Below are positions 48,201 through 62,000 of a stretch of DNA of 64,000 nucleotides, piece by piece (the stretch's first letter is position 1; each line of letters begins with the position of its first letter). The notes under the pieces were generated by a model, which did not search any database, was not told the origin of the DNA, and was given only the letters and a program-made list of their open reading frames with translations. This DNA comes from Bimastos eiseni (lineage: Eukaryota > Annelida > Clitellata > Crassiclitellata > Lumbricidae): NCBI GenBank assembly GCA_959347315.1, contig OY365810.1:32583150-32647149 (forward strand), given 5' to 3'. Both the position numbers and the translations under genes were made by a program.

Positions 48201-51200
48201 TCGCAGAATAAACCTGGTCATGAGCTCGATGCAAGGTGAAGCTGATCAGAATTGGGTACTGCTTTCCTTTCCCAGTCCTCGGGGAGCCCTGTGAGCGTAG
48301 GCTATGTCATTCCTGTCAATTTGCAGACACAGTTGATTTCAACATAGGTCTAATGCCACAGCTGCGACATCGCGGGTTGGTTCCATGTTGATTTGCTGCC
48401 CAACTATCCCTGTTGATGAGTTTGGAGTAGGAGAGGTCTCAGGCAAACCGTAGACGACTAGGTTGTTTAGCCTGTTGATATTTTCCATATCATTTACCCG
48501 ATGATTCAACTTGCTGTTTTCCTCTGCTAGTAACGACAGTTTCGAGTTACTCTGTCGCCATCTTGACACACCTCATGAATACATGTATCCATGATATGAT
48601 AGAACATGTGAAGTTCAAATGGAACCAACAAATCTCATATGGGCTTCATAAGTCCTATGCATAACGTTGATGTAATCAGTGCATGCTGATAAGACTAGAA
48701 TGGCTAAAACAAATCAATAACCAGATTTAACACAAATAGGAGTCATCCTTACCTCTACTAGTTCATTAATAAGTGCCTCCGTTTCTCTGTAGGCTCTCCT
48801 GTCCTAAAAGCGAAAATCTCTCTTTTACCAAAAATCGACCCATCTTAATTAGATGAAACCTGAGCTTATCTTAACAAATAGACATTTGCTGCTGGCTAGT
48901 AGCAATGATGACATCAACAGCACACGATATATTTCACAAACAAGCAACAAGTGTAGGACATTTGCCCTGGACAATTGCCCTGCCCGATTTTGCGTTAAAC
49001 ATTTGCCCTATGGACAAAAGCCCCTCAATGAAAAAATTGAATGGGAAATATATTTTTCATCAATCCAAATTTGCTTTAAACAAGAAAATAAGCAATTAAT
49101 CATCATGGCATGAAGGACACAATGCGAGGCAATAATCTACGTAATTGGGTTAATTCACTGGTGTGAATTTAATACACAACTCAGCCAAAGGATAAGTTAA
49201 CTTAAGAATTTCTCGTTCTCTTCATAGATGTATAAATACTGAAAGTCAGTGATATGTATTATTATCTGCCTTTAAATGCAGTCGCTAACAAACTTTATTA
49301 TGAGCTTAAGTGACATGCATTATCATTATAGAGCCCCTATCTCTTGGTTTGTTGGCATGGGCATTTGTCCTAGTTCAGGTGGCTTTTGTCCGGAGGGCAA
49401 TTGTTGGGGCCAACTGTCTGGGGGGGGGGGGGCAACTGTCCAGGGTGGAAGAGGGGGTCAATTGAACGTTCCCCTCAAGGAGTAGATGACAGAAGTTTCA
49501 AGAACGTCATGAATATGAACTCAGTCCAGCTGCCATGGCATCAGTGCATTGTGCGAAATATATGAAGGTTATTTCTTGCTCTATGCCACAGATCAGAGAT
49601 AACCTAACATCACAAATATGTAGGCAAGCGAAAGAAATTGTACAAAGCTTCCAAGAATTTGCACTTGAAGGCGCCCAGAAGCACCTCGTCTTAGACAGAG
49701 ATTCTGCATGTAATTTCTACACTCATCTGAACACTGCTCTTTTCTGCCGAGGTTGGGCCATGAGGGCTCCTGAATACCTTGGAAAGTATCTATATAAGCG
49801 CTCTGAAGAACATGGTCAAGACGGCAGGGAGAACATATAACCAGCACCCAAAGAGGGGCTAGCTGATGACATTGGTGGTACACTGAATATCCAGTGACTA
49901 TTTTTATCAGCCTGTGTAGTAAGGCAGGTGACGGTCAGTTACATGGCTCTTAATGTAAATTAGAAAAGAGTCGATCATGCAGTAATCCTACAGACTATTA
50001 CAGATCACACGGTGGGTTAAAAGCAAAACCGTGGCAAAGTGCCCACAAGGAAACTGCATATGAAGAGCAGACTACATGGCAGTTTCTGATAAGAGAGTCT
50101 GCAGCAAAGGTGAAAAAGAAATAATTCATTGTCGAATGTTTAACAAGAACATAAGCAAGATATTTTGATGAGTTACCGATGGAATTTATTAATTGTGTAC
50201 AGCCCAAATGGTTTAAAAAAGAAAACAATGAAATGTTCACATGAGGTTAAATGAATCAACCTACCAAATAGCTGACAAAACAGCTCAGAGGAACCCAGAC
50301 GATGAGTGAAAGTATCATAATCGTAACGACAATATTGCTTCGCATAAACTTGACTGCAAGAAGAACAGCAGAAAGGAAATGCAATGAATTCTACAAAGTT
50401 AAATGGATACATTAATGAAAACCTGCACAAGCACAGAACGACCGATGTTCAAAGACAAAAGCAACAACAACTACAAAGAATACTACCTCAAGACCACCAT
50501 ATCAATGATATTCACAATCATACTATACTGCCTCCTCAGCTTGACCTCAGTTTGAGCAACCTGTATTCTGACTTCAGCTTGACCTACCTGGATTCTGACC
50601 TAAGCTTGACCTACCTGGATTATGACATTGATTTGACCTACCTGACCTGGCTCCAAAAACATTCAAAACAACTAAGCTATAGTGACTTAATTTAATATAG
50701 CTATGGTCAGTGAATATGCTGGTCTCTCAATGAGGCTTTTACGTGGTCCTGAGAAAGTCTGGATATTTACATCACACTTCATTATAACTGGAAATTCAAC
50801 TTTGTTGCAGGAAGCATCTTTCTTACCAAACGCTGATGCCGAAGTGAAATCAAAAAGCGCCCATAATCTTGCCATCGGGTTACGCGAAATAGTCAAGCAT
50901 TCTCCCTAGAAACATAATAACTACATATTTTAAATAAATTCGATATCCTGCCACAGTGAAAGCAAGCACAGTTGTCAGCTAAATCAGACATCGAATCAGG
51001 AAAAGGCGTCTTCAAAGTAACCAATTTACCCGAACATTTGTTCAAAGCATGTTTCCTGTAGTAGTGGTCTGCTCCTCAAAAGGATTTGAATCATGTTGAG
51101 GATCACTAACAGAAAGTAGAGTACAGAGAGAATGACCAGAAATGTGATAGGCCTATACAGATGATGCTAACGTCTGCATTGCAGATTCCGTATAGGCAAG

Positions 51201-51691
51201 GTATTCCATCTGAGAGCAGCTGAAAAGAGTTCGTTTCCTCAAGAATCAGCGGCAAGCAAATGTTGTTTACATCCAAACAACATCTCTTGCAAGCATCTAA
51301 CTCTGAAAAAGAGACAACAGAAGCAATATATTACAAGAATAGGAAATGAAATGTATAATATTTAATACTTTCTGCAACCGCGACTAGTTCTACAGCAGGT
51401 GTGTCAAAAAGCCAGCACGCGGGCCAGAAATGACCCTCGAAGCCTTGTCCAAAAACAATACAATTGAGAATAAAAGGTCGAATTGGTCATTTTACAGCTT
51501 TATTTGTTTTCTGTGATGTTTGTAACTGATAATGTATAATTCAACTATTTGTATGGCCCCTCTGAGATTCTACCCTATTTTCCTCATGTGCCCTCAGCAC
51601 TCTGGCCTGCCACTTGCTGAAAAATATTACTACTGGCCATCACAAAAACGTTTGACACTCAAGTTCTACAGATTGCTAGCTGACACATTCC

Positions 51692-51726
<35 letters not shown>

Positions 51727-52457
51727 TATATATTAGTAGCAATTACAGCTCATCCCCTATGTGGGCGGCATGGTGGCCCATTGGTTAGAGCGGTCGGCCT
51801 CATCTGAGGCAATCACTGTGTAGGGACCTTGAGCAAGTCCTTCACACAATTGCTGTGCAACATAACTGCAATTAACTGCATAACTGTGACACAGTGGCCG
51901 ATCGGTGAGAACGGTCAGCCCGAAACGTTCAGTGTGTGCTGACCAAGCGGGTTCAACCCTCGTCTGGGGAGTCACTGTGTCCCTACACAGTGACAAGTCC
52001 TTGAGCAAGTCCTTTGCTCTGCAATACAACTGCAAATGCGCCGTTGAGGTGTGTGTATTTACTTCTGAGCAAAAAATGTTGAAATAAGGGCAGTATCAAA
52101 TTTCGGAAATAAAATAAAAATAAAATAATTGTGCAATTGAGGCATGTGCACTTCTGGACTCTGGGTAACTTAGGAAGAAGGTCGAAATCAGAGGCAGTTG
52201 TATTGCACATGGCTCAATAGAGAAGAATTGCAATAATATAACTCTGCTTCATAGTTAGCAATTATTATATAACTTCATTTTATCGTATCTTTACATTATC
52301 CATTACTATCATATCTATCGACTTCTTAGAACCAATGCCTAACTATGCTCACATGGTAATCAGATGGCACCTGTAATGAAGCAACTAGTCCAGTACTCAA
52401 AGGCTACACTACACTTCCTCTCAAGTCTGAAAAGTACCCATGTGCATAATAAGATAA

Positions 52458-52501
<44 letters not shown>

Positions 52502-55500
52502 TATACATATATATGTCCCAGCTAGAACAAAAACATTAGACTAATCCTTCTGTTGCTAGGCAGCAGCATTGGTTATGACATAATCGCCACCTTGCACGGA
52601 TGTTAACAGCTAAATTCGTACATAATGTCGTCATACATTCGTACCATACTAGCAATCATACTGTGGTATGTCAGTTAGAAAATTATTATAAAATATATAT
52701 GTATAAATAACAATATTCCCAAGTAGAAATGTCTGTATGTATATATCATGGCAGGTCCCCTGGCACAAACACCCGCAACTGGGAGACACTGACCACAAAG
52801 GTCTTAATGTAAAGTCCCCCAGACACTGACCCACACTAACAAAACCATGACCAAGACTGACCAAACAAGTGCTGCCAACCCAAGGTACTGACCCAGACTG
52901 ACCAAACACTGCCACCCCAAGGTACTGACCCAGACTGACCAAACACTGCCACCCCAAGGCATTGACCTAAGATTGATAAACTGCTGTCAACAAGAGGCAA
53001 TTACCCAGACTGACAAAGTCAGTCTAACCAAAACATTCAAAATCGCAAAATGTACACTTACGTTCTTCACAGCTGCAAGTTGTACGGCCTACACTTTCAC
53101 AAAGGCTCCTGCAAACTCCAAGCACACATATCCCTCTGCACAGAAAAATATAAGAGTGATAGAGTAACATAAATGTGTTGTAACAAAATGTAATCATTTA
53201 AAATGATGCAATCCTTAAATTTAGCAAGCACAGATTTATACAAATGTATAAACTACGAAGTCATGTGTGTAGAAAGCAGACAAAACTGGTGTATGATAAT
53301 ACATGTCTATCTGTAAAGAACGTTCAGCTGCTCACTACACCCTACTTTCAAGTTACAAGACAAAATATCCTGTACCCCATATTGTGCCTAGAATCAATAT
53401 AGTTAATAATCTCGGCATAGGATGCTTTAGCGCCATTGTTTTTGGCAATTACAAACCTACACACATTATTTTCTTAATAAACAACAAAACGTACCACCAT
53501 CCACTGAGAAGGCCTCAAACTTTCTACTTTGAGTCAATCACAATATGACTTAGAGTTACAGGTGTAACAAGGTTTTGAGAGTGGGGGGCATAATTTCTAA
53601 AATATTGTGCCACCCACTTTTTGAATGTTGCTCCCCAGAAATTTGAAAAATGGGGGGCACAAATTATCTTAACAAAAGTCATCTTAAAGAGCCATAAAAG
53701 AAACTTGAAAAAGAACCGATTTGGGGGGCACATGAGGAGCACTGAGCACTAAAACTGGGGGGCTTTGCCCCCCCCCCGTTTTGAAACTGGGGGGCCGATG
53801 CCCCTGCCCCCCGCTTCTTACACCCCTGCTTAGAGCCACACTAGTGTGCTAATATCCATTTGGAAGGTCTCCAAGGTCTTGGATCATACATTTGTAACTG
53901 ATAAGTAAGTAGTGCCATATAACTTTACATACTAGAATAACAGTACATGCCAAAATGCAAATGTATGGGTTTGTCTAAACATACACAAATGTTCAAAACT
54001 GGAGCTTATTGTATTAATAAACCAGATTTCCCAAAGGTGATTGACCCATCTTCAGCTTGAAATACAAAACCTGAGTTGAGCTAAAACAGGACATTAATGT
54101 AAACCTTTCAAGTGCCAACCGTCTGAAGTTATAAATCTGCCAACTTATACAATAAGTCTGAATCACAATTTTCTGACGACTGAATTTGGAACTGAAGGAA
54201 GGACAGAAGGCAACAATAAACAAAATAATAAAATTTAATCTAAAACAAACACAGTTCAAGCTTTACCTATTGAAACATTCTGTCCCATTTGGCTTTGAAG
54301 TTGCACTTGGACAAGTTCCACTTAGTCCACTGCACAAATTTAAGTAGTCAAAGAATTTAACAACTACAAACAATGTTCAACATAACTTATAGAAATCCGA
54401 ATGTTTCAAGCATGTATAATGCACAATCATGTAGCAAATTATTAAAATAATTCTTTTAACAACTGAGTGAGGTGAATGTGGACTAAAAAGTGACTGGGAA
54501 ACTGGGAAACCAATGCACTTTGCCATTAAAGAGTGAAATGTGGTTGCAACATGACTCAAGACAAGTTTAATAAGCATTTGAAGGAGAGGAATTTGTGGAC
54601 CATGTAATGTGGTTCGACAAAATAAAAAAATCAGAACGGATATACGTTCATACTGATCGTAAAACAATATAATATTTACCTCTTTGAACCCTGACTTCCT
54701 GAAGTAGTAACCCATGGACCCTCGGTTCCTGAGCACATCTTAGCCATGAATATAAGTAAGCATGTATGTATGCATTTATGTATGCATGCACACATACATA
54801 CATGCATACATACATACATACATACACACATACATAACCATCAGTTTTATTGCTCCAGACCTACATGGTACATCAATTGACAATATGCATGTTTAACATT
54901 TTGATGGAAACAAGAGGAGACCCAGTAGGAACACCTATATACTTGTACATGGAAAAATTTATAGATGGCTAAGAATTGACAATGAAACTTCACTATATAA
55001 TAACAGAGTTAAACAGAAGCAAACATAATAAACACATTTAAACATAATAAGCAATGTAGGAATCCAATTAAACGTCCTGCTCAGTAATCCATGTTCTCAA
55101 GAGATGCTTGAAAGACTTTAAGTTTGGAATATTGTGAAGGCGCTGAGGTATTTAATGCCATTCTTATGGTCCGGAACATCTAATTCAAAATTTACAGGAG
55201 TTAGTACAAACAAATTCACTTCTGTATGAGGTTAGAATTCTCGTGTTGTAGGAGTGCATGTCTGAGGTTAGGTTGTAAAGATTAGCCAGCGAGCTAGGTA
55301 ATTTATTGTTAAGTGTACCTATACATAAATTCACTGATCTGGAGTTGCCTAATTTGTGTAAGTTTTAGAATGCCAAACTTATCAAATAATTGCTTTGTAT
55401 GATAATTATAGGGGAATCCGGCTATTAATCTAATTATCTTCTTTTGTAGGATTTGTATTCTTAGTAGTCAACAATCATAATATGAGGCCCAAATCATATT

Positions 55501-56002
55501 ACAATACGAAATGTAGGGATATATCATGGAATAGTATAATATAAGCATAATATTTGTAGGCAGTAGATAAGATATTCGTTTCAATATCCCTACGTTCTTT
55601 GCAATTTTTAGTGCAATTTGTTCAATGTGTTCGTTCCAAGTAATGTGTTGATCTACATATACTCCAAGGAATTTCACGGATTTTACTTGTGGAATGTCAA
55701 TATTATCAATTTGAATCTTTCCCCTCTGTGGTTGTATTGATTTCCTGTGGGAGCAAAAAACAATATAAGTTATTTCTGTCAGATTGAGGGATAATTTAAT
55801 TTGCCTTAAATCAATCCGATACTAGCGCAAGTTCCTGATTAAGAATTCTAATTAGTCCATCATAGGATTTATGAGATAAAAAACATTTGAATCGTCTGCA
55901 AAAAGAACAAAGTGAAGAACAGATGATATGTTAGGAAGGTCGTTGATATTTACATGATATATACATACATACATGCATGCATAGATACATACATTACATA
56001 TA

Positions 56003-56033
<31 letters not shown>

Positions 56034-59000
56034 CCTACATACATACAAACATACATACATATATAGATACATGCATGCACGCTCGCAAGCACACACACAC
56101 AAACATACATGCACGCATACATACATAAATACATACATACATAGTATTACATACATACATACATAGTATTACATACATACATACATAGTATTACATACAT
56201 ACATACACACATACATAGTATTACATACATACATAGTATTACATACATACATAGTATTACATACATACATACATAGTATTACATACATACATGCATGCAT
56301 TCACGCTCGCACTCACACACTCAAACATACATGCATGCATACATACATACATACCTAATGCATACATACATACATGTGCACATGTATACATACACTCATA
56401 TATATAATCATATACACAATACATGCATACATACGTCCGTGCATACATACATTACATACATACATATTCAATGCATACATACATACATACATGCAATCAT
56501 ACATCCATACATACATACATGCATTCATGCATACATACATATACCACCATTGTTGTACCCTGGGATATAAGTTGATACGCCCATCCCGCTATTGTGGGAA
56601 ACCGAGGATTACGATTATAAGGCTTCCCGCTATAGCGGGGTCCCAGGTTCAAAGTGTTAATGATCATAACTTCGAGATTTTTACAGCATTCAAAGAGCAC
56701 AGTTGCAGGAACTAACTATTCATCACAGTATGTCAAAAATGTAGGATCAGTACCAGGTCAATGCCTAGGTTTGGCAGAAATACAGTCAGACAAATATAAG
56801 GATGGTGTGGAGAATTGGAGCCATGAGAGAGCCAAGGATAGTAGGGGGAAACGAGGTGCAACTTAAGCCATTATCAAATGAAATTCTGATTCTTTTTATG
56901 AATACAGTAATAATTATTAATCAGATACATAGTCAAGGAAACATGTGGGGTTTAGTTTTGGAATTTTTATATTGAACTTCGTGATATTTTCTACAATTTT
57001 AGGTCATAATAAAAGTAATATATTTATTTTGGGGATTTGAACCCATAAAATTCCTTAAATATGTCGTTGTTAGTACTTATCTTATACCATAATTCTAACA
57101 GAAATTGAATCACAATCATTACTAATAACATATAACTGATTTGGTTCAAGGCAAATTGCAACGATTAAAGTTGGATGGACTTAATTAAATGTGCAAAGCA
57201 TTATTAGTCAATGGCGCAAAGATGATTAGTCTATAAACAACACAAGCCCAGAAACATCTAAATGAGAAGTTTTTTTTACTAAGGGGCTGTTCACATATTA
57301 TATAATGCTCAAGGGGTAGGTGGGTGGGTTCCTGTTTGTTAGCGTTATATTGTGTAGGGTGGGGGGTTAGGTTGAAGGTTTTGTTATATAACAAACTTTT
57401 TTCAGCTTATGCTATTTTGCCTGTTTGCCTGCCAATCGGAAATTCCATGTACCACTGGCCTTTTTTAATCGAAGTTCACAAGACGTTGTGAACCTAAACT
57501 AGCACCACCAGCCAGCTGTCACCTGGTGAATTGATTCATTACTTATAAATCCACTTTTAAGAATTTTCTGATTACAATTTTAACAATTTCCTGTGCATAG
57601 CTTTAAACGCTCTTAAATTCAATCCTGTGTGATTTGTTTTGATTCTGGTTTAAATTAAAATTAATTCACTTGAAATAATTATTTAGTTAGGTATTATCAA
57701 GATGTTTGATTTCATTTTCTATGGTAGGCCTACGAGTAAACCGTTTATATATGTTTTTCTTAAATACACAATTGTAGTCGTAGTATACACTCAGTATCAT
57801 GCGCTATTAAATAGGCAAAGTTGTTCCACAAACTTATCGATAAATACCTGATAGTGCAACATTTAACCAATCGATTCTGTGTGATACTGTAATCCTCATT
57901 TCTAGTGCAAAACAGGAGGGAAAAAAATGGTGTTTTTATAAAAGTTTCAAATTAGGCAATACAATTATGTCGATTGTATGTCTTTTAATATGCTCATAGA
58001 TTGGGGTGGGGTAGGGGGGTAGGTAGCATATCTGTTATATAATATAGGGGTGAGGGGTCACAGCTGCTGTTATATAACGTTATTAGGGGTAGGGGTGGGT
58101 CAAAAATTGAGATTTTATGCGTTATATAATATGCGAACGGCCCCTAAGAGTAGAAATCCAGTCCATTAAAAAATGCACAAAGAGTTGTGAAAGGCCCAAA
58201 GTATTTATTAAAAGTGAATGAAAATAGATATATAGTGACTGCACACACATTTCATTACCAAAGTCGATTGTGCATCATTTTTATTGTAGAGAAAGTAACT
58301 ATATGTATAGGCACTTCCTATATGACAAGACAAAAAACCATAACAATTTAATGATGACCTGCATTGTCTTTCCCGTCACTTTTAGTACACTCTTGACGTG
58401 ATAGTGGTAAAGGACAGAGGCAACAAGAGTCCAAGAGGATGCAAGCTAAGCTACTCTGTAGTAACGATGGTAGTAGTAGTAGATGATCAGACAACAAAGA
58501 ATCTGTAGCCAGAAAATGCCCTAATTATTATTATTATTTTAATCATTAATTATTTCACTTCAGATACTATCACCATCACTACCACCACCACTACTTCCAA
58601 CACATTTGCTACAATTACTTTTATTCTTATTACAACTACTTCTTTTACCACTACCACTAATACTTGTACGCCTAAAACTTCTGCATGTACAAATTAATAT
58701 TAGCTAGGTTGGTTACATACAAAAGGATACTTGCAGTAACTGTCATGCTGACAAACATCAGCAGATGTATTGAAGCATTTCACTTTAGCAGCTTCTGGTA
58801 TAGCTTGACAAATATTATCGCAGCATAAATGATTTTTGTCACTGTAAGATAAAAACTGACAATGAATACACACAGAAACTCGAATTGAGAAGATTTCATT
58901 CTAAACAGAAATGAAAGATTTGTTTAAAAGGCCTAGTCTGAGTTAACATGAAATAAAACTAATTGCCAGACAAAAGAAATAGCGAATCATAGGTATGTAA

Positions 59001-62000
59001 GAAACATATTCTTTTAATCAGCCGTCTGCATTTGCACGATATGTACAGACAAAATTTGCAAGTACGATCAAAAAAATTGATATATCATAAGCATAGAAAT
59101 TTATAAAATGCCGGATAGCAACTGAAGGCCAGGCAGGAATAAAAGCCAATGGGGATAAACGCACTGATAAAATAATCTAATGATGAAACAACACCGGATG
59201 CAGCTGCATACCTCTTAAATATGGTATGGTTGGCATTGGTTGCAACATTTATCCAACACAATATAATGAATTGAAATACCGACCTCTCCATTAGTGCATC
59301 CAAGTACTGCAACAGGTATTTAAACCTCAGCTGGGTCTTCTCTAAAAGGTCTTTCTAAAAGTCTTCCTGTTCCCTTTCTGCCACATTGCTGCGTCCTCTC
59401 AGATCTCGCAATTGGCTTGACCTTTTTCTTCCTCGTGTTAGAACCACAATGGCTAAATCCAGGTCCTCTCTCTGCATCGGTCACTCTCTATAGAATGGAC
59501 TTCCATCCTCTCTGTGCTCTACCACCTACCCTGGCTGCATCTCTGCCTTCTTGTCTCACCTCAAAACCTTACTTTTCTTCAGGAGTACATTGCACTGGAA
59601 GCGCTCCTGAAGGGTTTACGCTGTGAGAAATGCTTAATTACCGAACAGATACAACACAATGCAATAAAGGGACTACAAAGCAATAAAGTGATGATTTGAC
59701 ATGGGATAGATTTTCCAATATGTGTCGCATATGAGATGCATCATACAAGTGGTGTATATGAACATGTGAAGATAATCAGATATGAGCTACTTAACTACAT
59801 TGAGCATTTGGCTTCAGCTTGCAATCACTGGTACAGCAGAGGTCGCCACCAGTTCCAACGTCGACCCCAGGATCACATTCTTCCTCAGTGTCTATGCGAT
59901 AGTTCCCACAGAAGATATCCTTCTGCTCTGAAAAACAGAAACTAAGAAACTGAATCCCAGTAGGACAGTGGAAAAGCGGAGTGCTGTTGCGTTGCAGTGG
60001 TTATGCCTGTTTCTGAGGTCCTCATCGGAGAAAATGAATCTTTTGTCCCCAGGGTCATGTATTTCAGGAACTTTCTATAGCTAGAGACATACAAAGTAAG
60101 TAAGTGTAATCTCTAGTGAATATGCTACCAGATAGAATAATAGAGCAAACAGGAGAAAGCATGCTCCAGTTGAGGCAAAGGATTGAGGTCGAAAGGTCGA
60201 GTGAAGTGGACGGAGGGAGGAAGCAGAATGCGAATGAATTATCAAGTCAATCAGACAAGACCCCGCTGAGCCTTAGGAATTAAATATTGAATGCAACCAT
60301 GGAGAGAGAGCCAATTTGAGCTCATGAGTAGTTTCTTGAAGGGGTATTATATATAAATGCTCAGTATAAATGAATGAAGTTCATCAACAATAAAGGTAGA
60401 GATGAAGAGCAGTGGGGAAGGTAGACTAATACAATGCACGATGGAAGCTATGATGTCAACACCAAACGAATCTAACTGTATTTACACACTTTGGTGTATA
60501 TAACATAAGACAAGACATTAAATGCAACTAAATATAACAATGTCGTTTCAAAATAATCTGTTCAAACATTTTAATTGCAACAGTCATCAAACTAGGGTGT
60601 CATGTTAACAAATGATTGAATGAAGAATGTACTTTTGTATGCTTGGTCAAAATTGTTCCAGATATCACAAACCACAGACTGTCAGGTGGTAACATTCTGA
60701 TTCAACCTCTATGACTGCAAATTCACTGTTATTGTAGGCAAACATTTTCATTGCATTCTCTAAGTATCTCTACATGCTTTTCGAAAGCACCCACTAAGCT
60801 AGATAGATATATATTCGTTTATTTAGAAATAACACAATCTGACAATAACGCAGAAAGCTTACAAGAGCGACAGTGATGAACAATAGTAGCTAGAATTAAT
60901 AACAAACTAGTACATAAATGTTTTTGTATGATGATCTGGGGATAAATTGAGTAGTCTCTGGGTGGGAGAATATGGTTGTGTGCTCTAGGGTTTAATTGGC
61001 GCATGGAGTGGGGACAGAGTGGAGGAAGTAGTTGGTGAAGAACATGCTTGGGGTTGTGTAAAATGGAGAAAAGGAGTCTGACATCTGATGATGTAGCTTC
61101 AACTATGATATGACCCCAAAAAAGTTCTCAGTCTCTAGACAGATATCTAGAAGGGTAACAATATCTAGTCATATTTTGTAGATAAGTTTATTATATGTCA
61201 CAGTAAATTTCGTACAAGCAAGGAAATGGTAAATAATGTGGAGCACTGTGAAGACCTGATCTTTGGATTCTTATCCTACTGGCTAAAATCAAGTAACCTT
61301 TTCACAAAAGAAGACATCATCACACATATCTTATCATCATGCTTAAATAGTTATTTATTGCAGATATCCTACAATTAGAAAGATTTGTTCATGTACATTG
61401 TGATCAATTTAAGTATTCTATACCATATGAAGTATTCTTGTCAGATATAAGAAAGGCTACCAACGTAAGTACTTGCTCAAACAACCCCACCTGTGGTAGT
61501 GCTAGACCCAAGCCTGGAGAAAGGTGGAGGACACTGATAGTCATCAATGTTATGACATAGTATTGTAAATCAGCAACTAACCAACCAACTGGCTCAATTC
61601 TTCACTGGCAAGCATGCACCAAATGCATGAGAAAACCTATGCAGCTTACCGTTAAACGGTTAAACTATAGACTGTAAATAAAAAAAATATACTGTCAAAG
61701 CAAGAAGCTTTTGATTCCAATACACCACCAATTGATATCCTGGAACATGGTGAAAACACCTAAAACACAATGCCAGAAACACATAAGAATTGCAAAATTG
61801 CACTGCCATTAAGACTTTAGCATATATTGTACAAATTTAATCTATATTGTATGGCATCTAAGCATTTGTAAAGTGCCTTTAGCAGGGTAAAGAAGCGCCT
61901 CCAGTGCACATGGACTACGAGAAAAAACAGGTTTGAGAAAAGCAAAAAAGAAGAGATAGAATGGTAGAGCAACCAGTTGAAGCATGTTCTAAAGTAGGGA

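Larger units (their letters stand above)
44232..48570 (-). mobile_element. CR1/jockey-like LINE, nearly full length, multiply frameshifted
   Basis: From 5' (48570) to 3' (44232): an ORF1-type protein with coiled coil and RRM/C-terminal domain, then an ORF2 with a PHD-like Cys/His finger, APE-type endonuclease and reverse transcriptase. The 3' end reads CTGATGGTTATGGTTATG on the element strand, a short tandem tail. A second copy of the 3' 1.1 kb lies at 54837-55948 with very few differences, showing recent mobility of the family. It is in the same orientation as the host gene and sits in the intron between exons 48753 and 43506. Confidence 0.9.

Noticed and set aside
49593..49883. 96-codon minus frame
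   Set aside because: Antisense of the plus-strand frame 49535-49840; no splice or motif support.
51763..51850. tRNA gene
   Set aside because: The A-box head belongs to a SINE; there is no acceptor stem, proper anticodon arm or intact B-box.
54660..54720. Possible extra exon before GTAAAT at 54678 (minus)
   Set aside because: The neighbouring ADAM17-like exons 58731 and 54267 already join in phase (YC-N-GLSG), so nothing is missing there.
55950..56570. Tyr/Met/Val/Cys or His/Ile/Thr-rich frames on both strands
   Set aside because: (CATA)n microsatellite.
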